From NCBI GenBank assembly GCA_020629995.1, contig JAHDCH010000033.1, positions 1 through 15,910 of the forward strand: a DNA stretch of 15,910 bases, given 5' to 3'. Made by a program: the position numbers and the translations under genes. The notes under the pieces were generated by a model. The model was not told where the DNA came from and searched no databases. It saw only the letters and a list, made by a program, of their open reading frames with translations. Shown piece after piece: positions 1-6,918 of the stretch (the first letter of the stretch is position 1; each line of letters opens with the position of its first letter). This stretch comes from Pseudaestuariivita sp. (GTDB lineage Bacteria > Pseudomonadota > Alphaproteobacteria > Rhodobacterales > Rhodobacteraceae).

Positions 1-79
1 GCGAGACACGCACGCAAGGGCGGGGCGAGCAGGGCGCTTTGCCCTTGCCCGCGCCCGCCTTGGTGCTAATCCATATCCC
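1..79. other. left-edge intergenic sequence with GC-rich imperfect hairpin
   Basis: No start, stop or recognisable protein end of an upstream gene can be identified here. An imperfect stem (GCAGGGC at 29-35 against GCCCTTGC at 41-48, one bulged T, loop GCTTT) is visible. It could be the remains of an upstream terminator, but it has no T tract. The frame of the downstream gene stays open back to the window edge without another start codon, and no clear purine-rich ribosome binding site precedes the ATG at 80. Confidence 0.3.
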
Positions 80-889
80 ATGAAACTTCTCTTTCTCGGC
101 GATGTCATGGGCCGTGCCGGCCGCACCGCACTTCGCGATCACCTTCCGCGTCTGCGTGCCGACTGGGCGCTCGATTTTGTGGTGGTCAACGGCGAAAACG
201 CCTCGAACGGGGCCGGTCTGACCGCGGACCATGCCAAGCTGTTGTTCGAGGCCGGCGCCGATTGCGTCACCCTCGGCGATCACGCCTTCGATCAAAAGGA
301 CATGCTGCGCGCCATCGAAGATGACGCCCGCATCCTGCGCCCACTCAACTACGCCAAAGGTGCTCCGGGCCGGGGCGCGCGCCTCTTCGAAGCCACCCGC
401 GGTCGCAAGGTGCTGGTCATTCAGGCGCTCGGTCAGGTGTTCATGAAACGCCCCTTCGACGATCCGTTCAGCGCCGTTGAAACCGCTCTCAAGACCTGGG
501 GCGGGCAGGCCAGGGCGATCCTTGTCGACATGCATTGCGAGGCGACGTCGGAAAAGATGGCCATGGGCCATTTCTGCGATGGCAAGGCCTCGCTCGTGGT
601 CGGAACGCACACGCATGTGCCCACGGGCGATGCCCAGATCCTGCCCGGCGGCACCGCCTATCTGACCGATGCGGGCATGTGCGGCGATTACAACTCGGTC
701 ATCGGCATGGACAAGGCCGAACCTCTGCGCCGCTTCATCACCGGCATGCCCAAGGCGCGGTTCCAGCCCGCCATGGGCGAGGCAACCCTGTCAGGCGTCT
801 ATGTCGAAACCGATGATCAGACCGGCCGCGCCACGCGGGTCGAGATGGTCCGCCAGGGCGGCCGCCTGCAACAGGCAGGCCCCGCGTGA
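80..889 (+). CDS. TIGR00282-family (YmdB-like) metallophosphoesterase
   Basis: A 269-residue soluble metallophosphoesterase. Metal-binding motifs run in family order: GDVMGR at 7-12 (Asp8), NGEN at 37-40, TLGDHAFD at 64-71 (His68), DMHCEATSEK at 150-159, and GTHTHVPT at 175-182 (His177, His179). The length is normal for the family and all key residues are present, so it should be active. The Bacillus subtilis relative YmdB is reported to hydrolyse 2',3'-cyclic nucleotides; the substrate here is unknown. The ATG at 80 is chosen because MKLLFLGDVMGR is the typical family start, although no good ribosome binding site is seen. The stop overlaps the GTG start of the next permease by 4 bases (GTGA), indicating translational coupling. 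Confidence 0.93.
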   Translation: MKLLFLGDVMGRAGRTALRDHLPRLRADWALDFVVVNGENASNGAGLTADHAKLLFEAGADCVTLGDHAFDQKDMLRAIEDDARILRPLNYAKGAPGRGARLFEATRGRKVLVIQALGQVFMKRPFDDPFSAVETALKTWGGQARAILVDMHCEATSEKMAMGHFCDGKASLVVGTHTHVPTGDAQILPGGTAYLTDAGMCGDYNSVIGMDKAEPLRRFITGMPKARFQPAMGEATLSGVYVETDDQTGRATRVEMVRQGGRLQQAGPA

Positions 890-1785
890 CGCGCGGCCAG
901 GCCATAGCTGCGCTTCTGGTGCTGGGCGCCGGCTGGGGCATGACCATCCCGATGACCAAGCTGGCCGTCTCGACCGGCTATGGCCATTTCGGCCTGATCT
1001 TCTGGCAATGTGTGATCGGCGTGGTCCTGCTGGGTGCGATCCTGGCCATCCGGGGGCGTCTTCCGCGGATCACCCGCGCGCATCTGCTTGTCTGGGCCGT
1101 GATTGCGCTTCTCGGGACATTGCTGCCCAATTCCGCGTCATATCAGGCTGCGGCCGAATTGCCCGCGGGTGTCATGGCCATTGCCATCGCAACCGTGCCG
1201 ATGTTTGCCTTCCCGATCGCGCTGCTGCTGGGGTCGGACCGGTTTGGCTGGACGCGCTTTTCCGGGCTGATGCTTGGCCTTGCGGGGGTTGTCGTCCTCG
1301 CTGCGCCCGGCGCGGCGCAAGCATCGGCCTTTTTGTCGGTCTGGGTCCTTGTCGCGCTGATCGCGCCGTTCTTTTACGGGATCGAAGGCAACGTGGTTGC
1401 CAAATACGGCACCGCCGGCCTTGACCCGGTTCAGGTCCTCTTTGGGGCCTCCGTTCTGGGCGCGTGTCTTTGCCTGCCTCTTGCGCTTGGCTCGGGCCAG
1501 TTCATCGACCCCCGACCGCCCTATGGCATCGCCGATCTTGGGCTTCTTCTGACCTGCGCGATCCATGCTCTTGTCTATTCGGGCTATGTCGCTCTTGTAG
1601 GGCGTGCGGGTGCGGTGTTCTCGGCGCAGGTGTCGTACCTCGTCACGGCCTTTGGCGTCCTGTGGTCCATGTTGATCCTCGGCGAGCGCTACGACGGCAC
1701 CGTCTGGGCGGCGCTTGCGCTGATGTGCGGGGGGCTGTTCCTTGTTCAGCCGCGCAATGTCCGCCGGGGGCTGGTGGGCGCATGA
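886..1785 (+). CDS. EamA/DMT-family permease
   Basis: A 299-residue integral-membrane protein of about ten hydrophobic helices, built as two EamA repeats (roughly residues 8-140 and 150-292), typical in length for the drug/metabolite transporter superfamily. Helix 1 carries GAGWGMTIPMTKLAV, a characteristic N-terminal pattern. The substrate cannot be read from the sequence; relatives export or import amino acids, nucleosides or other small metabolites across the inner membrane. The GTG start at 886 shares the GTGA overlap with the phosphoesterase stop. The stop overlaps the ATG of the SLC13 gene as ATGA. The upstream region is fully coding, so these genes very likely share one mRNA. Confidence 0.9.
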   Translation: MTRGQAIAALLVLGAGWGMTIPMTKLAVSTGYGHFGLIFWQCVIGVVLLGAILAIRGRLPRITRAHLLVWAVIALLGTLLPNSASYQAAAELPAGVMAIAIATVPMFAFPIALLLGSDRFGWTRFSGLMLGLAGVVVLAAPGAAQASAFLSVWVLVALIAPFFYGIEGNVVAKYGTAGLDPVQVLFGASVLGACLCLPLALGSGQFIDPRPPYGIADLGLLLTCAIHALVYSGYVALVGRAGAVFSAQVSYLVTAFGVLWSMLILGERYDGTVWAALALMCGGLFLVQPRNVRRGLVGA

Positions 1786-3563
1786 CCGAGCTGTTCACCC
1801 TGTCCTCTGCTGTTCAGCCTTACGTCGCGCTGGGCGTGGTCGGGCTGATGTTTGCCCTGTTCGTGCGCGAAGTCTACCCGGCCGAGGTGGTCGCCTTGCT
1901 TGGCGTGTCGGTGCTGCTGGTGACCGGCGTTCTGCCTTATGATGCGGCGCTGGGCGTGCTGTCCAATCCCGCGCCCTGGACCATTGGCGCGATGTTCATC
2001 GTGATGGGCGCTCTGGTGCGTACAGGGGCTCTGGATGCCTTTACCCGCTTTGCCGATGGCTTTGCCGGTGGCTCGCCCCGGCTGGCCGTGGCTGTGCTGA
2101 TGGCCTTTGTGATCGGCATGTCGGCGGTGGTGTCGAACACACCGGTCGTGGTGGTGATGATCCCGGTCTTTGTGCAGCTGGCCAAGACGCTGGGCGTCTC
2201 GGCCTCCAAGATGCTGATCCCGCTCAGCTATGCGGCCATCCTTGGCGGCACGCTGACCCTGATCGGGACCTCGACCAACCTGCTGGTCGACGGTGTTGCC
2301 CGCGCCGAAGGGCTGGCGCCATTCACCATCTTCGAGGTCACACCTCTGGGCCTGATCCTGATTGCCTGGGGCATGCTCTATCTGCGGTTTGTCGCGCCGC
2401 GCCTTCTGCCCGACCGTGACAGCATGGCCCAGCTGCTCTCGGACCGCAGCCGCATGAAATTCTTTACCGAGGCTGTCATCCCGCCCGAGTCGAACCTGAT
2501 CGGGCGCGAGGTCACCGGCGTCCAGCTGTTCAAGCGCGAGGGCGTGCGCCTGATCGACGTGATCCGCGGCGATGTCTCGCTGCGCCGCAACCTTGCGGGG
2601 GTCGAACTGCAGGTCGGCGACCGCGTCGTCCTGCGCACCGCCATGACCGAGCTGCTCTCGCTCCAGCGGAACAAAGAGCTGAAACGCGTCGATCAGGTCT
2701 CGGCGGTCGAAACAACCACGGTCGAAGTGCTGGTCACCCCGGGGTGCAAGATGGTGGGCCGCAGTCTGGGCGCTCTGCGCCTGCGTCGGCGCTATGGCGT
2801 CTATCCTCTGGCGGTGCACCGCCGCGCTCAGAACATCGGGCGGCAGCTGGACGACATCGTCGTGCGGGTTGGCGACACGCTGCTGCTCGAAGGCGCGCCG
2901 GGCGACATTCAGCGGCTGGCCACCGACATGGACATGGTCGATGTCTCGAAACCCTCGGTCAAGGCGTACCGCCGGGGCCGGGCACCTGTTGCTCTGCTGG
3001 CTCTGGTGGCCTTGGTGGCTCTGGCGGGCTTTGGCGTGGCGCCGATCTTCCTTCTCAGCGTGCTGGCGGTTGCAATTGTGCTGGTCACCCGCTGCATCGA
3101 TGCCGAAGAAGCGTTCGGCTTTGTCGATGGCCGGCTGCTGGCGCTGATTTTTGCGATGCTGGCCGTGGGCGCGGCGCTTCAGGCCTCGGGCGCGGTGACG
3201 CTGATCGTGGCCGCCATTGCACCCGCGCTCGAAGGCCTGCCGCCGTTCTTTCTGGTCTGGGCGATCTACCTGCTGACGTCCGTCCTGACCGAGCTGGTGT
3301 CGAACAATGCCGTGGCCGTGGTGGTCACGCCCATTGCGATCGGCCTTGCGGCCAGCATGGGCATTGATGCGCGCCCGCTGGTGGTGGCGGTGATGGTGGC
3401 GGCGTCGGCGTCCTTTGCCACGCCCATCGGATACCAGACCAACATGCTGGTCTACGGCCCCGGCGGGTACAAGTTCACCGATTTCATGCGCGTTGGCATC
3501 CCGCTGAACCTGACCGTCGGCCTGCTTGCCAGCGCGGTCATTCCGCTTATCTGGCCACTTTAA
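1782..3563 (+). CDS. SLC13/DASS-type permease with two TrkA-C (RCK_C) domains
   Basis: A 593-residue inner-membrane transporter. About five N-terminal helices (residues 12-205) are followed by two cytosolic RCK_C/TrkA-C modules (about 228-292 and 312-378, the second ending VRVGDTLLLEG), then a second helical half (about 400-593). Signature motifs are SNTP at 118-121, GTSTN at 162-166, SNN at 507-509 and TPIGYQTN at 547-554; these resemble the Asn/Thr-rich substrate and cation loops of the divalent anion:sodium symporter family. Candidate substrates are dicarboxylates or sulfate; I cannot choose between them. The ATG at 1782 overlaps the previous stop by 4 bases; the frame is open further upstream, but that part overlaps the DMT gene and has no family similarity. 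A divergent paralogue of nearly identical length lies at 4051-5829. Confidence 0.9.
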   Translation: MTELFTLSSAVQPYVALGVVGLMFALFVREVYPAEVVALLGVSVLLVTGVLPYDAALGVLSNPAPWTIGAMFIVMGALVRTGALDAFTRFADGFAGGSPRLAVAVLMAFVIGMSAVVSNTPVVVVMIPVFVQLAKTLGVSASKMLIPLSYAAILGGTLTLIGTSTNLLVDGVARAEGLAPFTIFEVTPLGLILIAWGMLYLRFVAPRLLPDRDSMAQLLSDRSRMKFFTEAVIPPESNLIGREVTGVQLFKREGVRLIDVIRGDVSLRRNLAGVELQVGDRVVLRTAMTELLSLQRNKELKRVDQVSAVETTTVEVLVTPGCKMVGRSLGALRLRRRYGVYPLAVHRRAQNIGRQLDDIVVRVGDTLLLEGAPGDIQRLATDMDMVDVSKPSVKAYRRGRAPVALLALVALVALAGFGVAPIFLLSVLAVAIVLVTRCIDAEEAFGFVDGRLLALIFAMLAVGAALQASGAVTLIVAAIAPALEGLPPFFLVWAIYLLTSVLTELVSNNAVAVVVTPIAIGLAASMGIDARPLVVAVMVAASASFATPIGYQTNMLVYGPGGYKFTDFMRVGIPLNLTVGLLASAVIPLIWPL

Positions 3564-3568
3564 GGAGG
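3562..3568 (+). promoter_or_regulatory. strong ribosome binding site for the YqhA-like gene
   Basis: AAGGAGG begins inside the TAA stop of the SLC13 gene and lies 8 bases before the ATG at 3577. It fixes that start, in preference to an open-frame extension back to 3526 that would overlap the permease. It suggests independent, efficient translation of the small gene within the same transcript. Confidence 0.8.
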
Positions 3569-3576
3569 GCAGGGCG

Positions 3577-4044
3577 ATGAACACGCTTCTGGGCGCGACG
3601 CGCTACATGATCTATCTGGCGGTGCTGGGCGCGTTGCTCGCCGCAGTCACCATCCTGATCTACGGCTTTGCCGAGGCGGTTCAGCTGATCCTGACCACAA
3701 TCGAAAGCGGCGAGATTTCCCGCAAAGGCGCCAAGGCGCTGGCGCTCGAGTTCATCGAGATCATCGACCTGTTCCTCTTGGGCACGGTGTTCTTTATCGT
3801 CGGCCTGGGGCTTTATGAGCTGTTCATCGACAGCGATGTGCCGGTGCCTCCGTGGCTGGCGATCAAGACGCTGGATGACCTCAAGAACAAGCTGGTCGGC
3901 GTGGTGATCCTTGTCCTTGCCGTGCTGTTCCTCGGTCAGGTGGTGACATGGGATGGCGAGCGTGACCTGATGGGCTATGGCATCGCCATCGCTCTGGTCA
4001 TCGCCGCGCTCACGTGGTTCCTCGGCGGCAAAAGCAGCAAGTAG
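3577..4044 (+). CDS. UPF0114 / YqhA-family membrane protein
   Basis: A 155-residue protein with four predicted membrane segments (about 8-30, 58-80, 105-122 and 130-148). The conserved-looking cytosolic stretch PPWLAIKTLDDLKNKLVGVV follows helix 2. This arrangement and length match the UPF0114 (YqhA) family, whose function is unknown. The start is set by the AAGGAGG site in the preceding stop codon. It lies 13 bases after the SLC13 gene and is probably cotranscribed with it, so a role accessory to that permease is possible but only inferred. Its stop codon is 6 bases from the stop of the convergent second SLC13 gene, leaving no room for a conventional terminator. Confidence 0.85.
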   Translation: MNTLLGATRYMIYLAVLGALLAAVTILIYGFAEAVQLILTTIESGEISRKGAKALALEFIEIIDLFLLGTVFFIVGLGLYELFIDSDVPVPPWLAIKTLDDLKNKLVGVVILVLAVLFLGQVVTWDGERDLMGYGIAIALVIAALTWFLGGKSSK

Positions 4045-4050
4045 CGCTGC

Positions 4051-5829
4051 CTAGAACCCCCAGAAGATCAGGATCGCGGGCACCGACACCGCCACGATGA
4101 TGATCTCCAGCGGCAGGCCCATCCGCCAGTAATCGCCAAACCGGTATCCTCCGGGGCCAAGGATCAGCGTGTTGTTCTTGTGCCCGATGGGCGTCAGGAA
4201 CGCGGCCGAAGCCGCCACCGCCACCGCCATCAGGAACGGATCAGCCGACACGCCGAGGCTGGCGGCCATCTGGATGCCCACGGGCGCGGCGACGATTGTC
4301 GTCGCCGTGTTGTTCAGCACATCCGACAGCGTCATCGTCACCACCATCAGCACCGTCAGGATCGCCCAGGGCGGCAGCCCCTCGGTCAGCCCCACCAATG
4401 CGCCCGCGATCAGCTCGGTCCCGCCCGATGTCTCCAGCGCCGCGCCCAGCGGGATCATCGACCCCAGCAGCACCACAACCGGCCACTCGATATGGTCATA
4501 GATCTCGGACAGGGGCAGGATGCGGGTCAGCACGTAACCCACCACCACCAGCCCCAGCGCGACCGGCAGGTACACCAGCCCAAACGAGGCCAGCGCCACC
4601 GCGCCGCCGAACATGGCAATCGCGCCCCATGTCTTGGTGTCCTGCGTCACGGCAAGGCCCCGGTCGGCCAGCGGCAGACAGCCGGTCCAGCGCACCACCT
4701 CTTCGGCGGTGTCCGACGGGGCCAGCAGCAGCAGGATGTCGCCCGGCTTCAGCACCGTCTTGCGCATCTGCTTGGTGATCCTGCGCCCCTCGCGCGCGAT
4801 ACCCAGCAGAACCGTGCCCTGACGCCACGCCAGACCCACCGCCTGCGTGGTGCGGCCCGACAGGCGCGAGGTATCGGTCACCACCACCTCGAGGATGCTC
4901 ATCCCGTCGCTGTCGACGGTCAGCTGTTCCTTGCGCTTTTCATCGGCGAAATCGAGTTTCAGCGCGGTGCGGAATTCGTCCAGCGCCTCGGGCGTGGCCT
5001 CGATCACCAGCGCATCCTGCGCCTGAAGCGTGGCGTTGCGCGCCGCGCCGCCCCGCCGCTTGCCGCCCCGGATCAGGCCCACGATCATCACGTCGGCCTT
5101 TTCTGCGGCCTCTTCCAGCTCGGACACGCGCTGCCCGATCAGCTTTGACTCAAGCGGCACGACCAGCTCGGCCAGATAGGCGGTCAGATCCTCGCCTCCG
5201 CCGCGCGCGGTGTCCTCGCGCTGGGGGATCATCCTCCAGCCGATCGTGGCCACGAACAGCAGCCCCGCGATGGCCGCGATACCGCCCACCGGCGCAAAGT
5301 CGAACATCCTGAACGGCTCGCCCGCCGCGCTTTCGGCGCGGATCTGGGCGATGATGATGTTGGGCGGCGTGCCGATCAACGTGACCATCCCGCCCAGAAT
5401 GGTGGCAAAGGACAGCGGCATCAGCGTCAGCCCCGCCGCACGGCCCGCCTTGCGCGCGGTCTGGATGTCCACCGGCATCAGCAGCGCCAGCGCCGCCACG
5501 TTGTTCATGAACGCCGACAAGACGCCGCCGATCCCGCCCATCAACGCGATATGCGCACCCATCGCGCGGCTGCTGTCGACCATCGTGCGCGTGATCAGAA
5601 ACACCGCGCCCGACCGCACCAGCCCCGCCGACACCACCAGCACCAGCGCCACGATCAGCGTCGCGGGGTGGCCAAAGCCGCTGAACGCGTCCTCCTTGGG
5701 CACCACGCCCAGGATCACGCCCACCATCAGCGCGGTAAAGGCCACAAGGTCATAGCGGAACCGTCCCCACAAAAGCAGGGCAAAGACGGCGCCGAACAGG
5801 CTGAACAGGATGATCTGGTCTTGGGTCAT
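4051..5829 (-). CDS. SLC13/DASS-type permease with two TrkA-C domains (second paralogue)
   Basis: A 592-residue inner-membrane transporter with the same architecture as the protein encoded at 1782-3563: an N-terminal helical half (about 5-200), two RCK_C/TrkA-C modules (about 218-285 and 308-372, the second with LKPGDILLLLAP), and a C-terminal helical half (about 400-592). Signature positions have changed: SNTP becomes MNNV at 108-111, GTSTN becomes GTPPN at 153-157, SNNA becomes LNNTA at 505-509, and TPIGYQTN becomes TPIGHKNN at 546-553. It is therefore an old, diverged paralogue rather than a recent inverted duplicate, and substrate or coupling ion may differ. The start MTQDQIILFS at 5829 is chosen because it opens directly into helix 1. 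The frame is open upstream to 6339, but that part is Arg/Pro-rich, non-membrane and unlike the family. Confidence 0.9.
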   Translation of the reverse strand: MTQDQIILFSLFGAVFALLLWGRFRYDLVAFTALMVGVILGVVPKEDAFSGFGHPATLIVALVLVVSAGLVRSGAVFLITRTMVDSSRAMGAHIALMGGIGGVLSAFMNNVAALALLMPVDIQTARKAGRAAGLTLMPLSFATILGGMVTLIGTPPNIIIAQIRAESAAGEPFRMFDFAPVGGIAAIAGLLFVATIGWRMIPQREDTARGGGEDLTAYLAELVVPLESKLIGQRVSELEEAAEKADVMIVGLIRGGKRRGGAARNATLQAQDALVIEATPEALDEFRTALKLDFADEKRKEQLTVDSDGMSILEVVVTDTSRLSGRTTQAVGLAWRQGTVLLGIAREGRRITKQMRKTVLKPGDILLLLAPSDTAEEVVRWTGCLPLADRGLAVTQDTKTWGAIAMFGGAVALASFGLVYLPVALGLVVVGYVLTRILPLSEIYDHIEWPVVVLLGSMIPLGAALETSGGTELIAGALVGLTEGLPPWAILTVLMVVTMTLSDVLNNTATTIVAAPVGIQMAASLGVSADPFLMAVAVAASAAFLTPIGHKNNTLILGPGGYRFGDYWRMGLPLEIIIVAVSVPAILIFWGF

Positions 5830-6456
5830 GGGCGCACCATGTTGCCAGACGCACCCCTGCGCAAGGGGGAAGAGTTGCGCTGACCCGACCATCCCACACC
5901 CGTCAATGTGTCCAGCCCCGGCGGTCCGGGCACATGGCGTGCGGCCCGACATCCTCAGCCCGGCAGCGCGATCCTGATCCTCTGGAAAAAGGCCGGCCCG
6001 GCCCGTCAGGTCAGCCGCGACGCGGTGCTGGATGCGCTGGCCGTTTGGGGGGCAGCGGCCAATGCAAATGTGGCCGATGACAGCGGTACCGCCCGGTTGC
6101 TGTCGCCGCGCACGGCGCAAAGCCGGGCCAAATGCCGTTCGCAAAGCACGGACCGCCTGCACTGCGATGGCCGGGTGAGGCTGCCAAGGCAACGGTGGTG
6201 TGGGGTTCGGATGCCAAGGGTGATGCCCTTTTGGTGTCACCCGCGCCTCAGTCTCGCGGAGCGGCTGCGGCATAAGGCACGGTTGCACGGCCCTGCCGCC
6301 GCCACGTTCCGCGCTGGATCGCGACGGCCAAATCTGCACGCTCTCTTGCTGGGTCCCGCCAAGCCCGCACTTTGCGGTACCGGCCTGCCGCAGACGTTGC
6401 GTGGTGCGACGCCGGGCCCTCTCGCATTACCCGCGCGGGGGCCTCATATAGAGGTT
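5830..6456. other. 627-base gene-poor region between divergent genes
   Basis: This separates the minus-strand SLC13 gene from the plus-strand DCC gene, so promoters for both should lie here, though I could not identify convincing -35/-10 pairs. Long frames are open on both strands (plus from 5908, minus to 6339), but their translations are Arg/Pro/Ala-rich, contain no recognisable domain, and look like stop-poor high-GC sequence. It is unusually long for this otherwise tightly packed window. The only clear structure is the hairpin at 6218-6242. It could be the remains of a decayed gene, or hold a structured leader or small RNA; nothing in the sequence decides. Confidence 0.55.
6218..6242 (+). 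other. 10-base-pair RNA-type hairpin
   Basis: GGGTGATGCC at 6218-6227 pairs with GGTGTCACCC at 6233-6242 around a CTTTT loop, giving ten consecutive pairs, eight Watson-Crick and two G-U. Because both non-canonical positions are G-U only when the plus strand is read, and become A/C mismatches on the other strand, an RNA role on the plus strand is favoured. No T tract follows, so it is not a classical terminator. It lies about 215 bases before the DCC gene and may be part of its leader or a separate small transcript. Confidence 0.4.
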
Positions 6457-6918
6457 ATGGACCGCCCAGACCTTGCGCCATTCAGCTGGCGCGCCGACCC
6501 GGATGTGCCCGCGTTTGATGATGCGGGGCCGCGTGCCGTGATGGACGCGGAATGCGCTTTGTGCGCGCGCGGCGCGATGTGGATCGCGCGGGCGGACCGG
6601 GCGGCCGAATTTCGCATCATCCCCGTGCAATCGCAGTTGGGTGCGGCCCTTTTGCGGCATCATGGGTTTGATCCGGCGGACCCTCTCAGCTGGCTCTATC
6701 TGCAGGACGGTCGCGCCTACGGATCGCTGGATGCGGTGATCCGCGCGGGCTGGCGGCTGGGCGGTGTGAACCGGGCGCTGTGCCTGCTGCGTGTGCTGCC
6801 GCGCCGGGTGCAGGACGCCTTGTATGGCTACGTGGCGCGGCGGCGTCTGCGCCTGTTGGGCCGCGCCGACATGTGCGCGTTGCCCGATCCCGCCCTGCAA
6901 CGCAGGTTGCTGCGGTGA
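6457..6918 (+). CDS. DCC family (DUF393) thiol-disulfide oxidoreductase-like protein
   Basis: A 153-residue protein of the DCC/DUF393 family, predicted to adopt a thioredoxin-like fold. The family signature is present as MDAECALC at 29-36, with Cys33 and Cys36 forming the CxxC pair. Other matching features are FRIIPVQSQLGAALL at 52-66, DGRAYGSLDAVI at 84-95, LLRVLPRRVQDALYGYVARRR at about 110-130 and an LPDPALQRR tail. The ATG at 6457 is chosen because the domain begins soon after it and a short GAGG lies just upstream at 6451-6454; the spacing is tight. The redox partner is unknown. Its stop overlaps the GTG start of the next gene (GTGA), so the two proteins are probably made together. Bioinformatic family proposals call these thiol-disulfide oxidoreductases, with little direct biochemistry. 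Confidence 0.87.
   Translation: MDRPDLAPFSWRADPDVPAFDDAGPRAVMDAECALCARGAMWIARADRAAEFRIIPVQSQLGAALLRHHGFDPADPLSWLYLQDGRAYGSLDAVIRAGWRLGGVNRALCLLRVLPRRVQDALYGYVARRRLRLLGRADMCALPDPALQRRLLR

Noticed and set aside
1746..3584. A 612-codon open frame on the minus strand, antisense to the first SLC13 gene
   Set aside because: Its product is overloaded with His, Gln, Arg and Asp and has no domain. It mirrors a well-defined membrane protein, as expected where high-GC codon use removes stops from the opposite strand.
4180..5148. Plus-strand open frame of 322 codons opposite the second SLC13 gene
   Set aside because: Gln/His/Arg-rich shadow frame with no domain, contradicted by the clear permease on the other strand.
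5830..6339. Longer N-terminus for the second SLC13 permease
   Set aside because: The extra 170 residues are Arg/Pro/Gly-rich with no signal or helix, while MTQDQIILFS leads directly into helix 1 as in relatives.
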